Source: JARBUG01 sp035628915 (GTDB lineage: Bacteria > Bacillota > Sulfobacillia > Symbiobacteriales > Symbiobacteriaceae). From it: a stretch of 64,000 nt of DNA. Both the position numbers and the translations under genes were made by a program. Location: contig DASPIW010000060.1 in the NCBI GenBank assembly GCA_035628915.1, positions 1 through 64,000 of the forward strand. The letters are read 5' to 3'. Below the pieces are notes generated by a model that made no database searches, was not told the DNA's origin, and saw only the letters and a list, made by a program, of their open reading frames with translations. Shown here piece after piece: positions 25,452 to 33,884 of the stretch. Within the stretch, counting starts at the first letter, position 1. The number at the start of each line of letters is the position of its first letter.

Positions 25452-26162
25452 TTAGTGATCCGCAGCGGTAGCGGTCAGCTTCGCCGGGTTCACCTTAACG
25501 CCAGGGCCCATCGTGCTGGAGAGAGTGATGGACTTCAGGTAGACGCCCTTGGCAGCGGCGGGCTTGGCCCGGATGATGGCGTCCATGAAGGCCTTGAAGT
25601 TGGTGGCCAGCCGGTCGGCGTCGAAGGAAGCCTTGCCGATGGGGGCGGCGACGTTGCCGGCCTTGTCAGTGCGGTACTCGACCTTACCGGCCTTGGTTTC
25701 ACGGATGGCGTTGGTGACGTCGAACGTCACGGTGCCGGTCTTGGGGTTCGGCATGAGGCCGCGGGGACCGAGGATACGGCCCAGCTTACCGACCATGCCC
25801 ATCATATCCGGGGTGGCGATGGCGACGTCGAAGTCCATCCAGCCTTCCTGGATCTTGGTGACCACATCTTCAGCACCGACGATGTCGGCGCCGGCAGCTT
25901 CGGCTTCCTTGGCCTTCTCGCCCTTGGCGAAGACCAGGACCCGGACGGTCTTGCCCAGGCCGCCAGGCAGAACGACCGCGCCGCGGACCTGCTGGTCAGC
26001 GTGACGGGGGTCGACACCCAGGCGGAGCGAGACGGCTACGGTCTCGTCAAACTTGGCGGTGGCAGTCTTTTTGACCGCTTCCAGCGCCTCAGCGGGATCA
26101 TACAGCTTCGCGCGGTCGAATTGTTTCGCCGCTTCCATATACTTCTTGCCGTGAGTCGGCAT
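25452..26162 (-). CDS. rplA: 50S ribosomal protein L1
   Basis: The 236-aa protein begins MPTHGKKYMEAAKQFDRAKLY. It carries the L1 signature (PDMMGMVGKLGRILGPRGLMPNPKTGTV, split here across residues ~115-145). L1 forms the E-site stalk and can act as a translational repressor of rplKA. It follows rplK by 89 nt and is closed by a strong terminator. Confidence 0.98.
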   Translation of the reverse strand: MPTHGKKYMEAAKQFDRAKLYDPAEALEAVKKTATAKFDETVAVSLRLGVDPRHADQQVRGAVVLPGGLGKTVRVLVFAKGEKAKEAEAAGADIVGAEDVVTKIQEGWMDFDVAIATPDMMGMVGKLGRILGPRGLMPNPKTGTVTFDVTNAIRETKAGKVEYRTDKAGNVAAPIGKASFDADRLATNFKAFMDAIIRAKPAAAKGVYLKSITLSSTMGPGVKVNPAKLTATAADH

Positions 26163-26251
26163 TGGATTTTTCCTCCCTTGTGGTAATGCAATAAGTTCGG
26201 CCGTTCAGCAGCGTTGGCTGTCTGGCCTCCCACAAGCCCAAGCAGCTGGCG

Positions 26252-26674
26252 CTACTCGGTCTCGACGCCCATGGACCGGGCGGTGCCGCGCACCATGCTC
26301 TTGGCAGCTTCCAGGCTGGCTGCTGTCAGGTCGGGCTGCTTGATCTTGGCGATCTCTTCGACCTGCTTGTCGGTCAGCTTGCCGACCTTCTTCTTGTTCG
26401 GCGTGCCGGAAGCGGTTTCAATACCCAGCGCCTTCTTGATCAGAACAGCGGCGGGCGGGGTCTTCAGGATGAAGGTAAACGAACGGTCTTCGTAGACGGT
26501 GATCTCGACGGGAATGACGAGACCGGCCTGTTCCTTGGTACGCTCGTTGTACTCCTTGCAGAAGCCCATGATGTTGACGCCGTGCTGGCCGAGAGCCGGG
26601 CCAACAGGCGGGGCGGGGGTTGCCTTACCGGCCGGCAGGGCCAGTTTGACAACGGCGGTTACCTTCTTCGCCAC
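26252..26674 (-). CDS. rplK: 50S ribosomal protein L11
   Basis: The 140-aa protein has the proline-rich switch region LPAGKATPAPPVGPALGQHGVN near residues 13-34 and the C-terminal RNA-binding domain ending AKSMVRGTARSMGVE. It forms the GTPase-associated centre and is the thiostrepton site in other bacteria. The start is GTG at 26674 with AAGGAGGAG upstream. It comes after nusG with a 151-nt leader. Confidence 0.98.
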   Translation of the reverse strand: MAKKVTAVVKLALPAGKATPAPPVGPALGQHGVNIMGFCKEYNERTKEQAGLVIPVEITVYEDRSFTFILKTPPAAVLIKKALGIETASGTPNKKKVGKLTDKQVEEIAKIKQPDLTAASLEAAKSMVRGTARSMGVETE

Positions 26675-26760
26675 GGTGACTCCTCCTTAAAAGATGTGGT
26701 CTGGCGGGCAGCCGTTCGGTGCCCTCCCACTGCGAGCGAAAGCCCGCACATCAAAGGGCC

Positions 26761-26778
26761 GCGCGCATTGGCGCGCGA
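26761..26778 (-). promoter_or_regulatory. Hairpin in the nusG-rplK leader
   Basis: CGCGCGC/GCGCGCG around a short loop lies about 90 nt before rplK in the 151-nt gap. It may be part of an L1-responsive leader, since L1 represses rplKA in other bacteria. No strong promoter is seen nearby. Confidence 0.4.
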
Positions 26779-26825
26779 CCTCAATGATACTAACACAAAG
26801 CTCCCGGTCGGGAAATGGGGTCTGG

Positions 26826-27359
26826 CTAAATTGCCTCGATCTGGGCAAAGTCCAGTTCAGCCGGCGTATCGCGGCCGAACAGGCTGACCAGCACCTTGAC
26901 CCGCCCCTTGTCGGGGTAGATCTCCTTGATGACGGCCGGGTGATCCTTGAACGGCCCGGCTACGACGCGCACAGGCTGATCGACCTCGAACCCGACCACG
27001 ACGGTCTGGGGAGCCTTCTGCTCCTCCTGGGCGCCGAGAATGACCTGTGCTTCTTCTTCCGTCAGAGGGATCGGCTTGTTGCCCGACCCGACAAAGCCGG
27101 TGACACCGGGGGTGTTGCGCACTACATACCAGGAGTCGTCGCTCATGATCATCTCAACGAGGACGTACCCCGGGAACACCTTGCGCTTGACCTTCTTTTG
27201 TTTGCCGTCCTTGATCTCGATCTCGTCTTCCATGGGGACGAGGACACGGAAAATCTTCTCCTGCATCTCCATGGATTCGACCCGCTTCTCCAGGTTGGTT
27301 TTCACCTTGTTCTCATACCCGGAGTAAGTGTGGACGACATACCAGTTTTTTGTTTCCAT
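26826..27359 (-). CDS. nusG: Transcription elongation/antitermination factor NusG
   Basis: It is 177 aa from the ATG at 27359 (METKNWYVVHTYSGYENKV). The NGN domain occupies about 1-110, ending P-G-V-T-G-F-V-G. The KOW motif (VVAGPFKDHPAVIKEI) lies at about 125-140. The upstream ribosome site is weak (CGGACTG). NusG binds RNA polymerase and links it to S10. It lies directly after secE. Confidence 0.97.
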   Translation of the reverse strand: METKNWYVVHTYSGYENKVKTNLEKRVESMEMQEKIFRVLVPMEDEIEIKDGKQKKVKRKVFPGYVLVEMIMSDDSWYVVRNTPGVTGFVGSGNKPIPLTEEEAQVILGAQEEQKAPQTVVVGFEVDQPVRVVAGPFKDHPAVIKEIYPDKGRVKVLVSLFGRDTPAELDFAQIEAI

Positions 27360-27401
27360 CAGTCCGGGGACCAGGGTGCAGCCCCCGCCCACCTGCCTTT
27401 G

Positions 27402-27608
27402 CTAACGTACGACGACCATCTCCAGGCCCCTGCCGAGCGGCAGGTCAAGGAGGTACAAGTACCCCATGATCAGGACCACGATGCCGATGACCACGCCGGT
27501 CAGTTTTGCCGTGCGTGCGGGAGTGGGCCAGACCACCTTGCTCAGTTCGCCCAAAACTTCACGAATGTACGTGCTCGCCGCTGCGACCAAGGCCTTGACA
27601 CGTTCCAT
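27402..27608 (-). CDS. secE: Preprotein translocase subunit SecE
   Basis: A 68-aa single-pass SecE. The cytosolic amphipathic helix contains the conserved LGELSKVVWPTPA, and one membrane helix follows (LTGVVIGIVVLIMGYLYLL). The ATG at 27608 has GAGGT about 7 nt upstream; a GTG two codons earlier would overlap that site. It stabilises SecY in the Sec translocon. Confidence 0.95.
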   Translation of the reverse strand: MERVKALVAAASTYIREVLGELSKVVWPTPARTAKLTGVVIGIVVLIMGYLYLLDLPLGRGLEMVVVR

Positions 27609-27786
27609 GACCACGACCTCGCATTCTGTACAAGATGCTTAACACAAATAAAGCCTGGCACACGTCGCCAGTATTGAAGATTGTAGCACACGCCCATAGG
27701 GATGTAAAGCCTGCCACCCCTCTGGAATCCTCTGAGGTCTGTCCTGGAAGTAACCTTCCCTGCCGCGGGAAATCGTAGTCACATGC

Positions 27787-27812
27787 AAAAAACGCACAAC
27801 TTCCGTTGTGCG
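27787..27812 (-). terminator. Terminator after tRNA-Trp
   Basis: CGCACAAC/GTTGTGCG with a 4-nt loop is followed on the minus strand by TTTTTT (27792-27787). It starts 11 nt after the tRNA CCA end. Confidence 0.85.
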
Positions 27813-27822
27813 CCGTCCATAT

Positions 27823-27898
<76 letters not shown>

Positions 27899-27954
27899 AT
27901 AACGGCCGTCGCCAGCATTGTAGCACGGGCAACGGCATTAGATCCACACCACAC

Positions 27955-28119
27955 TCAGCGGGTTTCCCGATGGGCGGTATGGTGCCCGCACGTAGAGCAG
28001 TACTTCTTCAGCTCGATACGAGCAGAGTCGTTCTTCTTGTTCTTGTAGGTCGTGTAGTTACGCATCTTGCAGTCGGTGCAAGCCATGGTGATGATAACAC
28101 GAGCGCCTGCCTTAGCCAC
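27955..28119 (-). CDS. rpmG: 50S ribosomal protein L33 (zinc-ribbon type)
   Basis: This 54-aa L33 starts with GTG at 28119 (MAKAGARVIITMACTDCKMRNY); GGAGGTG lies 7 nt upstream. Two Cys pairs (CTDC and CSTC) give the zinc-binding C+ form. The ending HRETR is typical. It follows tRNA-fMet and precedes tRNA-Trp-secE-nusG. Confidence 0.95.
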   Translation of the reverse strand: MAKAGARVIITMACTDCKMRNYTTYKNKKNDSARIELKKYCSTCGHHTAHRETR

Positions 28120-28244
28120 TTAGCGACACCTCCCATCGAGAGGGATTGAGTTCCCTCGAAACCACGCTCATATAAGTTACCACGCGCGATACCCCCTGTC
28201 AATATTGCGCATACGGAGGGTGTCGCGACCAGGGGACAAACGGC

Positions 28245-28274
28245 AGGCCGGAGAACCTTGCGATTCTCCGGCCT
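28245..28274 (-). terminator. Hairpin after tRNA-fMet
   Basis: A perfect 11-bp stem AGGCCGGAGAA/TTCTCCGGCCT begins 7 nt after the tRNA end. The T-run is short (GTTTG), so partial read-through into rpmG-secE-nusG is plausible. Confidence 0.6.
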
Positions 28275-28281
28275 GTGTCGC

Positions 28282-28358
<77 letters not shown>

Positions 28359-28376
28359 GTGTGGAGGACGTATTGA

Positions 28377-28405
28377 ATGATACTCCTCCGACCAGCGACA
28401 GTCAA
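28377..28405 (-). promoter_or_regulatory. Promoter of tRNA-fMet
   Basis: TTGACT (28405-28400) and TATCAT (28382-28377) on the minus strand have a 17-bp spacer and end 19 nt before the tRNA. It overlaps an ATG that would otherwise extend the opposite-strand peptidase, which argues against that longer start. Confidence 0.8.
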
Positions 28406-28559
28406 CCCTGGTTCGAGAATGCGTAAATTTGCCAATCATCATGGCTGCCCATCGACCATGGCGATGCCCTGGCCGGGGCAGTTGCGCGCCCGCCACAAGG
28501 TGATCAACGTCAAAAGGGCGAAGAGCACAGAAGTTGTGTGCACGAAAGGGGCGAGCCAG

Positions 28560-30371
28560 GTGGGCACATATAAGTTCGAGCAGTTTGCGGCCACCCGTCG
28601 AATCTCCGGGTTCCAGCCGGCACCGGACGGCAACTCGGTCTACTTCGTGGCCGATATCAGCGGGCAGTTCAACCTGTGGCGGGTGCCTTCCCAGGGGGAC
28701 TGGCCTGAGCAGCTTACGCTGTTCGCCAACGAGAGCGTCCGCGAAGCCGTCGTTTCCAAGGACAACAGCCAGATCGCCTTTGTTGCTGATGTCAACGGTG
28801 ACGAGCAGTACCAGGTCTATCGCATGGCGGCGCACGGCGGCTGGCCTGAGAGGATTACCGACCGGCCGGACGTGCAGCACGAGCTGGGCGCCATCTCGCC
28901 GGACGGGCGGTACTTGGCCTACTCCGGCAACGCCACCCTCCCGCAGGATGTCGACATTTACCTGCGGGACCTGACCACCGGCGCGGTCCGCCAGCTAACC
29001 AAGGGCGGCAGCCTCATGTATGCGGTCAGTTTCTCGCCGGACGGCGGCCGGTTGCTGGCCGCGCAGATGATGTCCAACACGGACAGCGACCTGTGGCTGA
29101 TCGACACGGCTACGGGAGAGGCCCGCAATCTGACCGAGCATGCGGGACGCCAGGCGAAGTATTTTCCGGGTCCGTGGCAGAGGGACGGCAAGGGCTTCTG
29201 GTTCTTCAGCGACGACGGGCGCGAATTCATGGCGGTGGGCTTCTATGACCTGGAGACCGACCACAAGGAGTACGTGCTGACCGCGGCGTGGGATGTCGAG
29301 CAGATGGCGGTTTCGGCTGCTCACAACCTGATGGCCTATTGTGTCAATGTGGCCGGCAACAGCCAGTTGACGGTGCTCGATATGGCGAGCGGAAGTGAAG
29401 TGCCGCTGCCCGCGATGCCGAAGGGCGTCATCGGTGATATTCGCTTCGCAGGTGAAGATGGGCGCCGCCGCCTCTTCCTTTCGATGAACTGCTACAACCA
29501 GATGACCGCCGTCTACATCATCGACCTCGACCGGATGGATTTGAAGGTACTGACCCCGTCGATGCTGGGAAACATCCCGGACGAAGTCTTCGTTTCGCCG
29601 GAACTTGTTGAGTTTGAGGCTTTCGACGGCCTGAAAATTCCTGCTTGGCTCTACCGACCCCATGGCGTCAAAGCCGGCGAGCAGGTGCCGGCAGTCCTCT
29701 CCATTCACGGCGGACCGGAGACCCAGGAGCGCACGGAGTACCGCTACAACGGCTTCTACCAGTACTTGCTGAGCCAGGGCGTGGCCGTCCTGGCCCCGAA
29801 CATCCGGGGGAGCACGGGCTTCGGCATCAGCTGGCAGAAGCGGATCCACAGGGACTGGGGCGGCGCCGACCTCAAGGACATGGAAGCCTGTGCGAAGTAT
29901 CTGCAGTCGCTGGATTGGGTGGATAGCAGCAAGCTGGCGGTCTGGGGCGGCAGCTATGGCGGCTATGCCACGCTGAGCTGCGCTTCCCGCCTGCCGGACT
30001 ATTGGGCCTGCGCCTGCGACTTCTGCGGGCCGGCCAATTTGATTACCTTCGTCAACAGCGTGCCGCCCCATTGGAAGCCCATGCTCAAGGCCTGGGTCGG
30101 CGACGCGGAGGAGGATCGGGATCTGCTGCTGGAGCGGTCGCCGATCACCTATGTCGACAGCATTCGTTCACCGTTGATGGTGGTGCAGGGGGCCATGGAC
30201 CCGCGTGTGGTGAAGGCGGAGTCGGACCAGATGGTCGAACGCCTGCGGGAGCTTGGGCGCGAGGTTGACTATCTCGTTTTTGATGACGAGGGCCATGGGT
30301 TCACCCGGCGGACGAATCAGTTGAAAGGCTATCAGTTGATGGGCGAGTTCCTGCTGAAGCACCTGAAGTAG
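28560..30371 (+). CDS. S9 prolyl-oligopeptidase family serine peptidase
   Basis: It is 603 aa when started at GTG 28560, which has AAAGGGG 8 nt upstream. The longer reading from 28377 would add 61 non-homologous residues and run through the tRNA-fMet promoter. The N-terminal two-thirds is a WD/Tol-B-like beta-propeller (repeated S-P-D-G-x-R/Y). The C-terminal alpha/beta hydrolase has the triad Ser465 (GGSYGGY), Asp547 (AMDPRV) and His579 (EGHGF). No signal peptide is seen, so it is likely a cytosolic acylaminoacyl-peptidase-like enzyme degrading short peptides. Confidence 0.92.
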   Translation: MGTYKFEQFAATRRISGFQPAPDGNSVYFVADISGQFNLWRVPSQGDWPEQLTLFANESVREAVVSKDNSQIAFVADVNGDEQYQVYRMAAHGGWPERITDRPDVQHELGAISPDGRYLAYSGNATLPQDVDIYLRDLTTGAVRQLTKGGSLMYAVSFSPDGGRLLAAQMMSNTDSDLWLIDTATGEARNLTEHAGRQAKYFPGPWQRDGKGFWFFSDDGREFMAVGFYDLETDHKEYVLTAAWDVEQMAVSAAHNLMAYCVNVAGNSQLTVLDMASGSEVPLPAMPKGVIGDIRFAGEDGRRRLFLSMNCYNQMTAVYIIDLDRMDLKVLTPSMLGNIPDEVFVSPELVEFEAFDGLKIPAWLYRPHGVKAGEQVPAVLSIHGGPETQERTEYRYNGFYQYLLSQGVAVLAPNIRGSTGFGISWQKRIHRDWGGADLKDMEACAKYLQSLDWVDSSKLAVWGGSYGGYATLSCASRLPDYWACACDFCGPANLITFVNSVPPHWKPMLKAWVGDAEEDRDLLLERSPITYVDSIRSPLMVVQGAMDPRVVKAESDQMVERLRELGREVDYLVFDDEGHGFTRRTNQLKGYQLMGEFLLKHLK

Positions 30372-30387
30372 CCTGGATGGACGCAGC

Positions 30388-30420
30388 GAGCCCTCCGCGG
30401 TGGAGGGCTCGGATTTTTTT
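30388..30420 (+). terminator. Terminator of the S9 peptidase gene
   Basis: GAGCCCTCC/GGAGGGCTC with a 5-nt loop is followed by GGATTTTTTT. It starts 17 nt after the stop. Confidence 0.9.
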
Positions 30421-30431
30421 CGAACAAGGTG

Positions 30432-30462
30432 TTGACCCTCACGTAACGTGATAGTTTAGGGT
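30432..30462 (+). promoter_or_regulatory. MerR-type promoter/operator of the TipAL gene
   Basis: TTGACC (30432-30437) and TAGGGT (30457-30462) have the overlong 19-bp spacer characteristic of MerR-family targets. A dyad, TCACGT-A-ACGTGA within ACCCT...AGGGT, fills the spacer. The arrangement implies that the regulator activates its own gene by DNA distortion. Confidence 0.85.
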
Positions 30463-30482
30463 AAAGACGTGGAGGTGATCAC

Positions 30483-31229
30483 ATGGCGCACACGGTCAAG
30501 GCGGTCGCTGATATTGCCGGCATCAGCGTCCGCACGCTGCACCACTACGACGAAATCGGGCTGCTCAAGCCCGCCAAGGTGAACGCCTCCGGCTACCGGC
30601 TCTATACGCAGGGGGATCTGGAGCGGCTGCAGCAGGTTCTCTTCTTTAAGGAGCTCGGTTTTGGCCTCACGGATATCAAGGAGATCATCGACAGTCCGGA
30701 CTTTGACCGAAAGAACGCCCTACTGCAGCACAAGCAGCTTCTGCTGGAAAAGCAGGACCGCATCAGGAAGTTGATCGAGTCAGTCGACCGGACACTAGAC
30801 TCAATTGAAAGGGGAATTCACATGGACGAAAAGGAACTGTTCGACGGATTCGACCCGTACGCGGAAGAGGCCAAGCAGCGCTGGGGCCACAGCGAGGAGT
30901 TCAAGGAGTCGGTCCGGCGGACCAAGAAGTATACCAAGGCCGACTGGGCGCAAATCCAGCAGGAAGGCGCCGAAGTTTATGAGGGTCTGGTGAGCGTCAT
31001 GGACCGCGACCCGGCTGACCCTGAGGTGCAGGCTTGGATCGCCAGGCACCACGAGCAGATCAACAAGTGGTTCTATCAGTGCTCCACGCTGGTCTACCGG
31101 AACCTGGGCATCATGTACGTCGATGACGAGCGGTTCACGGCGAATATCGACAAGTACAAGCCGGGTCTGGCGCTGTTCATGCGGGGCGCCATGGCTGTGT
31201 ACTGCGACCGGCTGGAAGGCAAGGCTTAG
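30483..31229 (+). CDS. MerR-family regulator, TipAL type
   Basis: The 248-aa protein has a MerR winged helix at about 5-75 (ISVRTLHHYDEIGLLKPAKVNASGYRLY), a long coiled-coil dimer helix at about 80-115, and a TipAS antibiotic-recognition domain (KELFDGFDPYAEEAKQRWG ... YVDDERFTANIDKYKPGLA). TipAL proteins sense thiopeptides or other amphipathic drugs and activate multidrug-resistance genes. An internal SD-preceded ATG (30822, MDEKELFDGF) could yield the free TipAS form, as in Streptomyces. The ribosome site GGAGGTG is strong. Confidence 0.92.
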   Translation: MAHTVKAVADIAGISVRTLHHYDEIGLLKPAKVNASGYRLYTQGDLERLQQVLFFKELGFGLTDIKEIIDSPDFDRKNALLQHKQLLLEKQDRIRKLIESVDRTLDSIERGIHMDEKELFDGFDPYAEEAKQRWGHSEEFKESVRRTKKYTKADWAQIQQEGAEVYEGLVSVMDRDPADPEVQAWIARHHEQINKWFYQCSTLVYRNLGIMYVDDERFTANIDKYKPGLALFMRGAMAVYCDRLEGKA

Positions 31230-31244
31230 GTGTCGGGCCTGATG

Positions 31245-31282
31245 AAAAGCGGGTGACGGTGTTCGTGCCGTCACCCGCTTTT
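31245..31282. terminator. Bidirectional terminator between tipA-like gene and azlD
   Basis: A 15-bp near-perfect stem AAAAGCGGGTGACGG/CCGTCACCCGCTTTT serves both converging genes. T-runs are present in each direction. It touches the azlD stop. Confidence 0.9.
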
Positions 31283-31283
31283 G

Positions 31284-31595
31284 TCATTTGAGGAGTGTAA
31301 CCGCCAGCAGTACGGCCAGCCCGGCTGCGAGGCCGGCAAACATCCGGCGGGAGAGCATTGTCACGACCAGCGTCGCGAGAAACGGAGCCTGTTCCCAGCC
31401 GGGCACCGCCAGGCGCCCCTCGGGCATGAGAATGGCCGGCGCCACCATGGCACTCAGCACCGCCGGCGCCACGTACTTGAGCCAGCGCTGGACGCCCGGC
31501 GATATGCGGTCCTTCATCAGGAGGAGCGGCAGCGCTTTGGGCAGATAGACGGCCAGAATCATGATGCCGACGACGGCAAGGTCGCGGGTGTTCAT
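31284..31595 (-). CDS. azlD: AzlD-family branched-chain amino acid exporter subunit
   Basis: A 103-aa membrane protein from the ATG at 31595 (MNTRDLAVVGIMILAVYLPKALPLLL). It has about three to four hydrophobic helices and the family motif W-L-K-Y-V-A-P-A-V-L-S-A-M-V. It partners AzlC to export branched-chain amino acids or their analogues. Its start overlaps the azlC stop by 4 nt (ATGA). Confidence 0.9.
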   Translation of the reverse strand: MNTRDLAVVGIMILAVYLPKALPLLLMKDRISPGVQRWLKYVAPAVLSAMVAPAILMPEGRLAVPGWEQAPFLATLVVTMLSRRMFAGLAAGLAVLLAVTLLK

Positions 31596-32284
31596 GCGCG
31601 TTCCTCCCCGGGGAGCAGCCGCTCCAGGAGGGGACCGGCCAGGCTGGCGAGTAGGCCTGCGACAATCACGTACCAGCCCCCGGGCAGGTACAGCCGCCCC
31701 GCCACGGCAAGAATGGCGCCCAGAACCGCGACCACAGCGGCCGGGCGGGTCGTGGAGCAAAGGACTGCCAAAGCGAGGAAGACAATCGGGAAGACCGCGT
31801 TCAGCGGTCCGGTCCAGGCCGCGGGCACCTGGGCGGCGAAAAATGCCCCCGCAGCGGTGCCTGCAATCCATGGAATGTATATCGGCACGAACGACCCGGC
31901 CAGATAGTCTGGCTCCATTTGCCCACTTCGCCGGGAGATGACGAGCGCGTAGTTTTCGTCAGTAATGCCGAAGGCGAGCAGGGCCCGCAACCAGAGGGGG
32001 GCGCCCGCAAGCCGGGGTGCCATGGAGGCGGTCATGAGCGAGAAGCGGAGGCTGAGTACCAGGGTGCTCAGCCCGACCAGCAAGCCGTTCGTGTGCCAGA
32101 GCGGCAGCGCGGCGAACTGGCCCGAGCCGGACCAGACGAAGATCGACATGGCGGTCGCGACCCACGGGCTTATGCCCACGGCACGGCTGCTTGCGCCAAA
32201 GATAGCGCCCAGGATGGCGACGCTGGGCACGAAGGTCAGTCCATCTCTGAGGCCGGTGCCAACCCGACGTATGTTCCACTCCAT
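31592..32284 (-). CDS. azlC: AzlC-family branched-chain amino acid exporter subunit
   Basis: The 230-aa protein has 5-6 hydrophobic segments and typical AzlC motifs: GLRDGLTFVPSVAILGAIFG at the N-terminus, FVWSGSGQFAAL, and F-G-I-T-D-E-N-Y-A-L. It is the large subunit of the AzlCD exporter. It lies directly downstream of the liv operon terminator but appears to be a separate transcript. Confidence 0.92.
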   Translation of the reverse strand: MEWNIRRVGTGLRDGLTFVPSVAILGAIFGASSRAVGISPWVATAMSIFVWSGSGQFAALPLWHTNGLLVGLSTLVLSLRFSLMTASMAPRLAGAPLWLRALLAFGITDENYALVISRRSGQMEPDYLAGSFVPIYIPWIAGTAAGAFFAAQVPAAWTGPLNAVFPIVFLALAVLCSTTRPAAVVAVLGAILAVAGRLYLPGGWYVIVAGLLASLAGPLLERLLPGEERA

Positions 32285-32359
32285 GGGTAAGAACAGCCTC
32301 CTGCACAGGGAAACTAACCATCATTCTATCACCATCATCCTGATATTACAGTACCGAAC

Positions 32360-32397
32360 GAAAGGCCCCCGGCGGCAGCACGCGCCGGAGGCCTTTC
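32360..32397 (-). terminator. Terminator at the end of the liv operon
   Basis: GAAAGGCC...GGCGG pairs with CGCC...GGCCTTTC over a 12-14-bp broken stem just past the livF stop. The minus-strand tail is CCTTTCGTTC. Confidence 0.75.
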
Positions 32398-32400
32398 TCT

Positions 32401-33105
32401 TTATCCGCCAAGGTAAATGCGTTTGACTTCCGGATTCTGCCGGAGTTCCTCGGCCGGGCCCTCCATGACCAGGCGCCCGACGTCGAGTATGTACGCGTAA
32501 TGCGCCACCCGCAGGGCCAGGTTGGCGTTCTGCTCCACGAGGAGCACCGCTGTACCTTCATCGTTGACCTGTTTGAGGATCTCGAAAATCTCCCGGACGA
32601 TGAGCGGGGCGAGGCCCAGGGAGGGTTCGTCCAGCAGGAGGAGCTTGGGGCGGGCCATGAGGGCTCGGCCAATGGCGAGCATCTGCTGCTCGCCGCCACT
32701 GAGCGTAGCGGCCAGCTGGTTGATGCGCTCAGCCAGCCGGGGGAAGAGCTTCAGCACCCAGTCCAGGTCACGCCTGACACCCGGAGCGTCCTTGCGTGTG
32801 TAGGCGCCCAGCCGGAGGTTCTCGAGTACGGAGAGGTGGGTGAAAATCTGCCGACTTTCCGGGGAGATGCCAATGCCCAGTGGGATGATTGAGGCGGTGC
32901 CCAGGCGGGTCAGGTCATGCCCGTCGAAGGTCGCCGTACCGGTACTCGGACGGAGCAGACCGGTGACTACTTTGAGCGTCGAAGTCTTGCCCGCGCCGTT
33001 TGCGCCGAGCAAGGTGACGATTCTCCGGTCGGCTACATCGAGGGAGACGCCTTCGAGGGCCCGGATTTTCCCGTAGGAAGCGCTGACGTTCTGCAGGCTA
33101 AGCAT
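32401..33105 (-). CDS. livF: Branched-chain/organic-acid ABC transporter ATPase LivF
   Basis: It is 234 aa from the ATG at 33105 (MLSLQNVSASYGKIRALEGVSL). Walker A is GANGAGKTS (about 37-45), the signature is LSGGEQQ, and Walker B is LLLLDEPSLGLAP. It lacks the extra N-terminal residues of LivG and matches LivF length. It overlaps livG by 8 nt, so the two ATPases are translationally coupled. Confidence 0.95.
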   Translation of the reverse strand: MLSLQNVSASYGKIRALEGVSLDVADRRIVTLLGANGAGKTSTLKVVTGLLRPSTGTATFDGHDLTRLGTASIIPLGIGISPESRQIFTHLSVLENLRLGAYTRKDAPGVRRDLDWVLKLFPRLAERINQLAATLSGGEQQMLAIGRALMARPKLLLLDEPSLGLAPLIVREIFEILKQVNDEGTAVLLVEQNANLALRVAHYAYILDVGRLVMEGPAEELRQNPEVKRIYLGG

Positions 33106-33883
33106 GGGCGGCCTCCTCCTCCTCGCCGAGGTACGCCTTGATGACGGCAGGGTTATTCTGTACTTGAGCCGGACTGCCGTCGGCGATCTTGCGGCCAAAC
33201 TCCATGACGGTGATGTACTCGCACACCGACATAACCAGCGGCATGTCGTGCTCGACCAGCAGTACGGTGGTCTTGTAGCGGTCGCGCATGGTGCGGATGA
33301 GTTCGCCCAACTCGTGTGTTTCGCCCTGGTTCATCCCGGCAGCGGGCTCGTCCAGGAGGATTAGCTTCGGGCCGCTGACCAGCGCCCGGGCAAACTCGAC
33401 CCGCTTCTGAATTCCGTAGGGCAGGAACTGCGGGAAGGCGTCCTTGTACTGAGCGACACCAAGAAACTGCAGCACTTCAAGGGCCCTCTCCCGCGCGGCT
33501 TTCTCCTGCGTGCGCACGTTAGGCAGCAGCGCTCCGAGCAGCGAGGGGAAGAGTCCATAGCGGAAGTTGTGGTGCTGCCCGACCATCAGGTTGTCCCAGA
33601 CCGAGAGGCCCTTGAACAGCTCCACGTTCTGGAACGTGCGGGCGATGCCACGGTCGATGATCTCATGAGGCTGTGCCCGCAGCAAGTCCTTCCCTGCAAA
33701 TGTGGCGGTGCCTTCGACCGGATCGTAATACCGGCTCAGCACGTTGAAGACCGTCGACTTGCCGGCGCCGTTGGGGCCGATCAAGCCGTGAATGGTGCCG
33801 TCGGCCACGGACAGGTCGAGCCGGTTGACGGCGACCAGTCCGCCGAACTTTACCGTAATGCCTTGCAGTTCAAGGATGGCCAT
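33098..33883 (-). CDS. livG: Branched-chain/organic-acid ABC transporter ATPase LivG
   Basis: The 261-aa protein has Walker A GPNGAGKST, Walker B ILLDEPAAGMNQ and the LivG insert around GIARTFQNVELFKGLSVWDNLMVGQH. The canonical LSGG is replaced by LPYGIQKRVEFARAL, a known LivG variation. It follows livM by 1 nt and overlaps livF. Confidence 0.95.
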   Translation of the reverse strand: MAILELQGITVKFGGLVAVNRLDLSVADGTIHGLIGPNGAGKSTVFNVLSRYYDPVEGTATFAGKDLLRAQPHEIIDRGIARTFQNVELFKGLSVWDNLMVGQHHNFRYGLFPSLLGALLPNVRTQEKAARERALEVLQFLGVAQYKDAFPQFLPYGIQKRVEFARALVSGPKLILLDEPAAGMNQGETHELGELIRTMRDRYKTTVLLVEHDMPLVMSVCEYITVMEFGRKIADGSPAQVQNNPAVIKAYLGEEEEAAHA

Positions 33884-33884
33884 G

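Noticed and set aside
28377..28559. N-terminal extension of the S9 peptidase from ATG 28377
   Set aside because: It coincides with the tRNA-fMet promoter, lacks an RBS and adds unrelated residues; GTG 28560 has a good site.
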